From NCBI GenBank assembly GCA_018894775.1, contig JAHIPG010000028.1:1-6857 (forward strand): a stretch of DNA of 6,857 nt. The letters run 5' to 3'. Under the pieces are notes generated by a model. The model was not told the origin of the DNA. It was given only the letters and a program-made list of their open reading frames with translations, and searched no databases. Shown in pieces: positions 6,681 through 6,857 of this stretch. How positions within the stretch are numbered: the first letter of the stretch is position 1; the number at the start of each line of letters is the position of its first letter. The position numbers were made by a program, and so were the translations under genes. The DNA is from Nanobdellota archaeon. Lineage in GTDB: Archaea > Nanobdellota > Nanobdellia > SCGC-AAA011-G17 > VGLX01.

Positions 6681-6857
6681 AAGTCTGCCTGATAAATACG
6701 CCGTATAAATATATGTATGGTCCTATAAAAACAGGGATAGGATGTTATTTTCCCATAGGTTTAGGCTATATAGCTTCAGTTCTTCTGAAGAAAGGTCATA
6801 AAGTTATCTTTCTTGATCCTGAAGCTGAAGACCTCAATTATGAAGGGATAAAATCAC
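6677..6857 (+). CDS. N-terminus of a second probable B12-binding-type radical SAM protein, cut by window end
   Basis: Sixty codons are visible from the ATG at 6677, which overlaps the stop of the DPM1-like gene (ATGA). The protein opens MKVCLINTPYKYMYGP and continues with FPIGLGYIASVL (25-36) and GHKVIFLDPEAED (40-52). The P-x-GLGYIA-x-L then GH-x-V-x-x-LD pattern is the usual start of the Rossmann-like cobalamin-binding domain in B12-binding radical SAM enzymes. The frame is still open at the end of the window, and the radical SAM motif, if present, would lie downstream. It is not a copy of the gene at the left edge as far as can be seen, because the two visible parts cover different domains. 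Assignment is by pattern only; a cobalamin-binding domain without a radical SAM part is possible. Confidence 0.72.
   Translation, partial: MKVCLINTPYKYMYGPIKTGIGCYFPIGLGYIASVLLKKGHKVIFLDPEAEDLNYEGIKS

Overview
This is a very AT-rich window with every gene on the + strand, packed into one run of eight genes, two of them cut by the window edges. Five of the seven junctions are 4-base ATGA stop/start overlaps. I see no terminator, tRNA, rRNA, repeat array or mobile element. Arginine is encoded almost only by AGA (all 9 Arg codons of the second gene), isoleucine is mostly ATA, and Shine-Dalgarno-like GGTG/GGGA/AAGGT stretches precede several genes. This suits a low-GC archaeon, possibly a DPANN lineage such as Woesearchaeota or Pacearchaeota. 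No taxonomic marker gene is present, so a low-GC bacterium is not excluded.

Layout: (1) 1-1005, C-terminal part of a probable B12-binding-type radical SAM enzyme whose start lies outside the window; (2) 1002-1904, family 2 glycosyltransferase; (3) about 1908-2795, deoxyhypusine-synthase-like protein with an abnormal translation start; (4) 2792-3268, stand-alone HldE-C/RfaE2-type nucleotidyltransferase; (5) 3265-4224, stand-alone HldE-N/RfaE1-type PfkB sugar kinase; (6) 4240-6012, polytopic GT-C membrane glycosyltransferase of the ArnT/PMT (GT39) kind; (7) 6009-6680, DPM1-like family 2 glycosyltransferase; (8) 6677-6857, N-terminus of a second probable B12-binding-type radical SAM protein, cut by the window end.

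Read together, this is a surface-glycan cluster. Kinase plus adenylyltransferase suggest an activated heptose, or a similar nucleotide sugar, made by a split HldE pair. The two GT2 enzymes and the GT-C enzyme would build a glycan and move a lipid-linked sugar to the outer face of the membrane, and the radical SAM enzymes would modify sugar or lipid. The heptose isomerase (GmhA) and phosphatase (GmhB) are not in the window.

The most interesting points are the deoxyhypusine-synthase-like protein translationally linked to the heptose genes, its missing canonical start codon (an ATC, or a one-base indel, at the GT2 junction), and a sharp change in codon choice near 4225, which suggests the operon was assembled from two sources.
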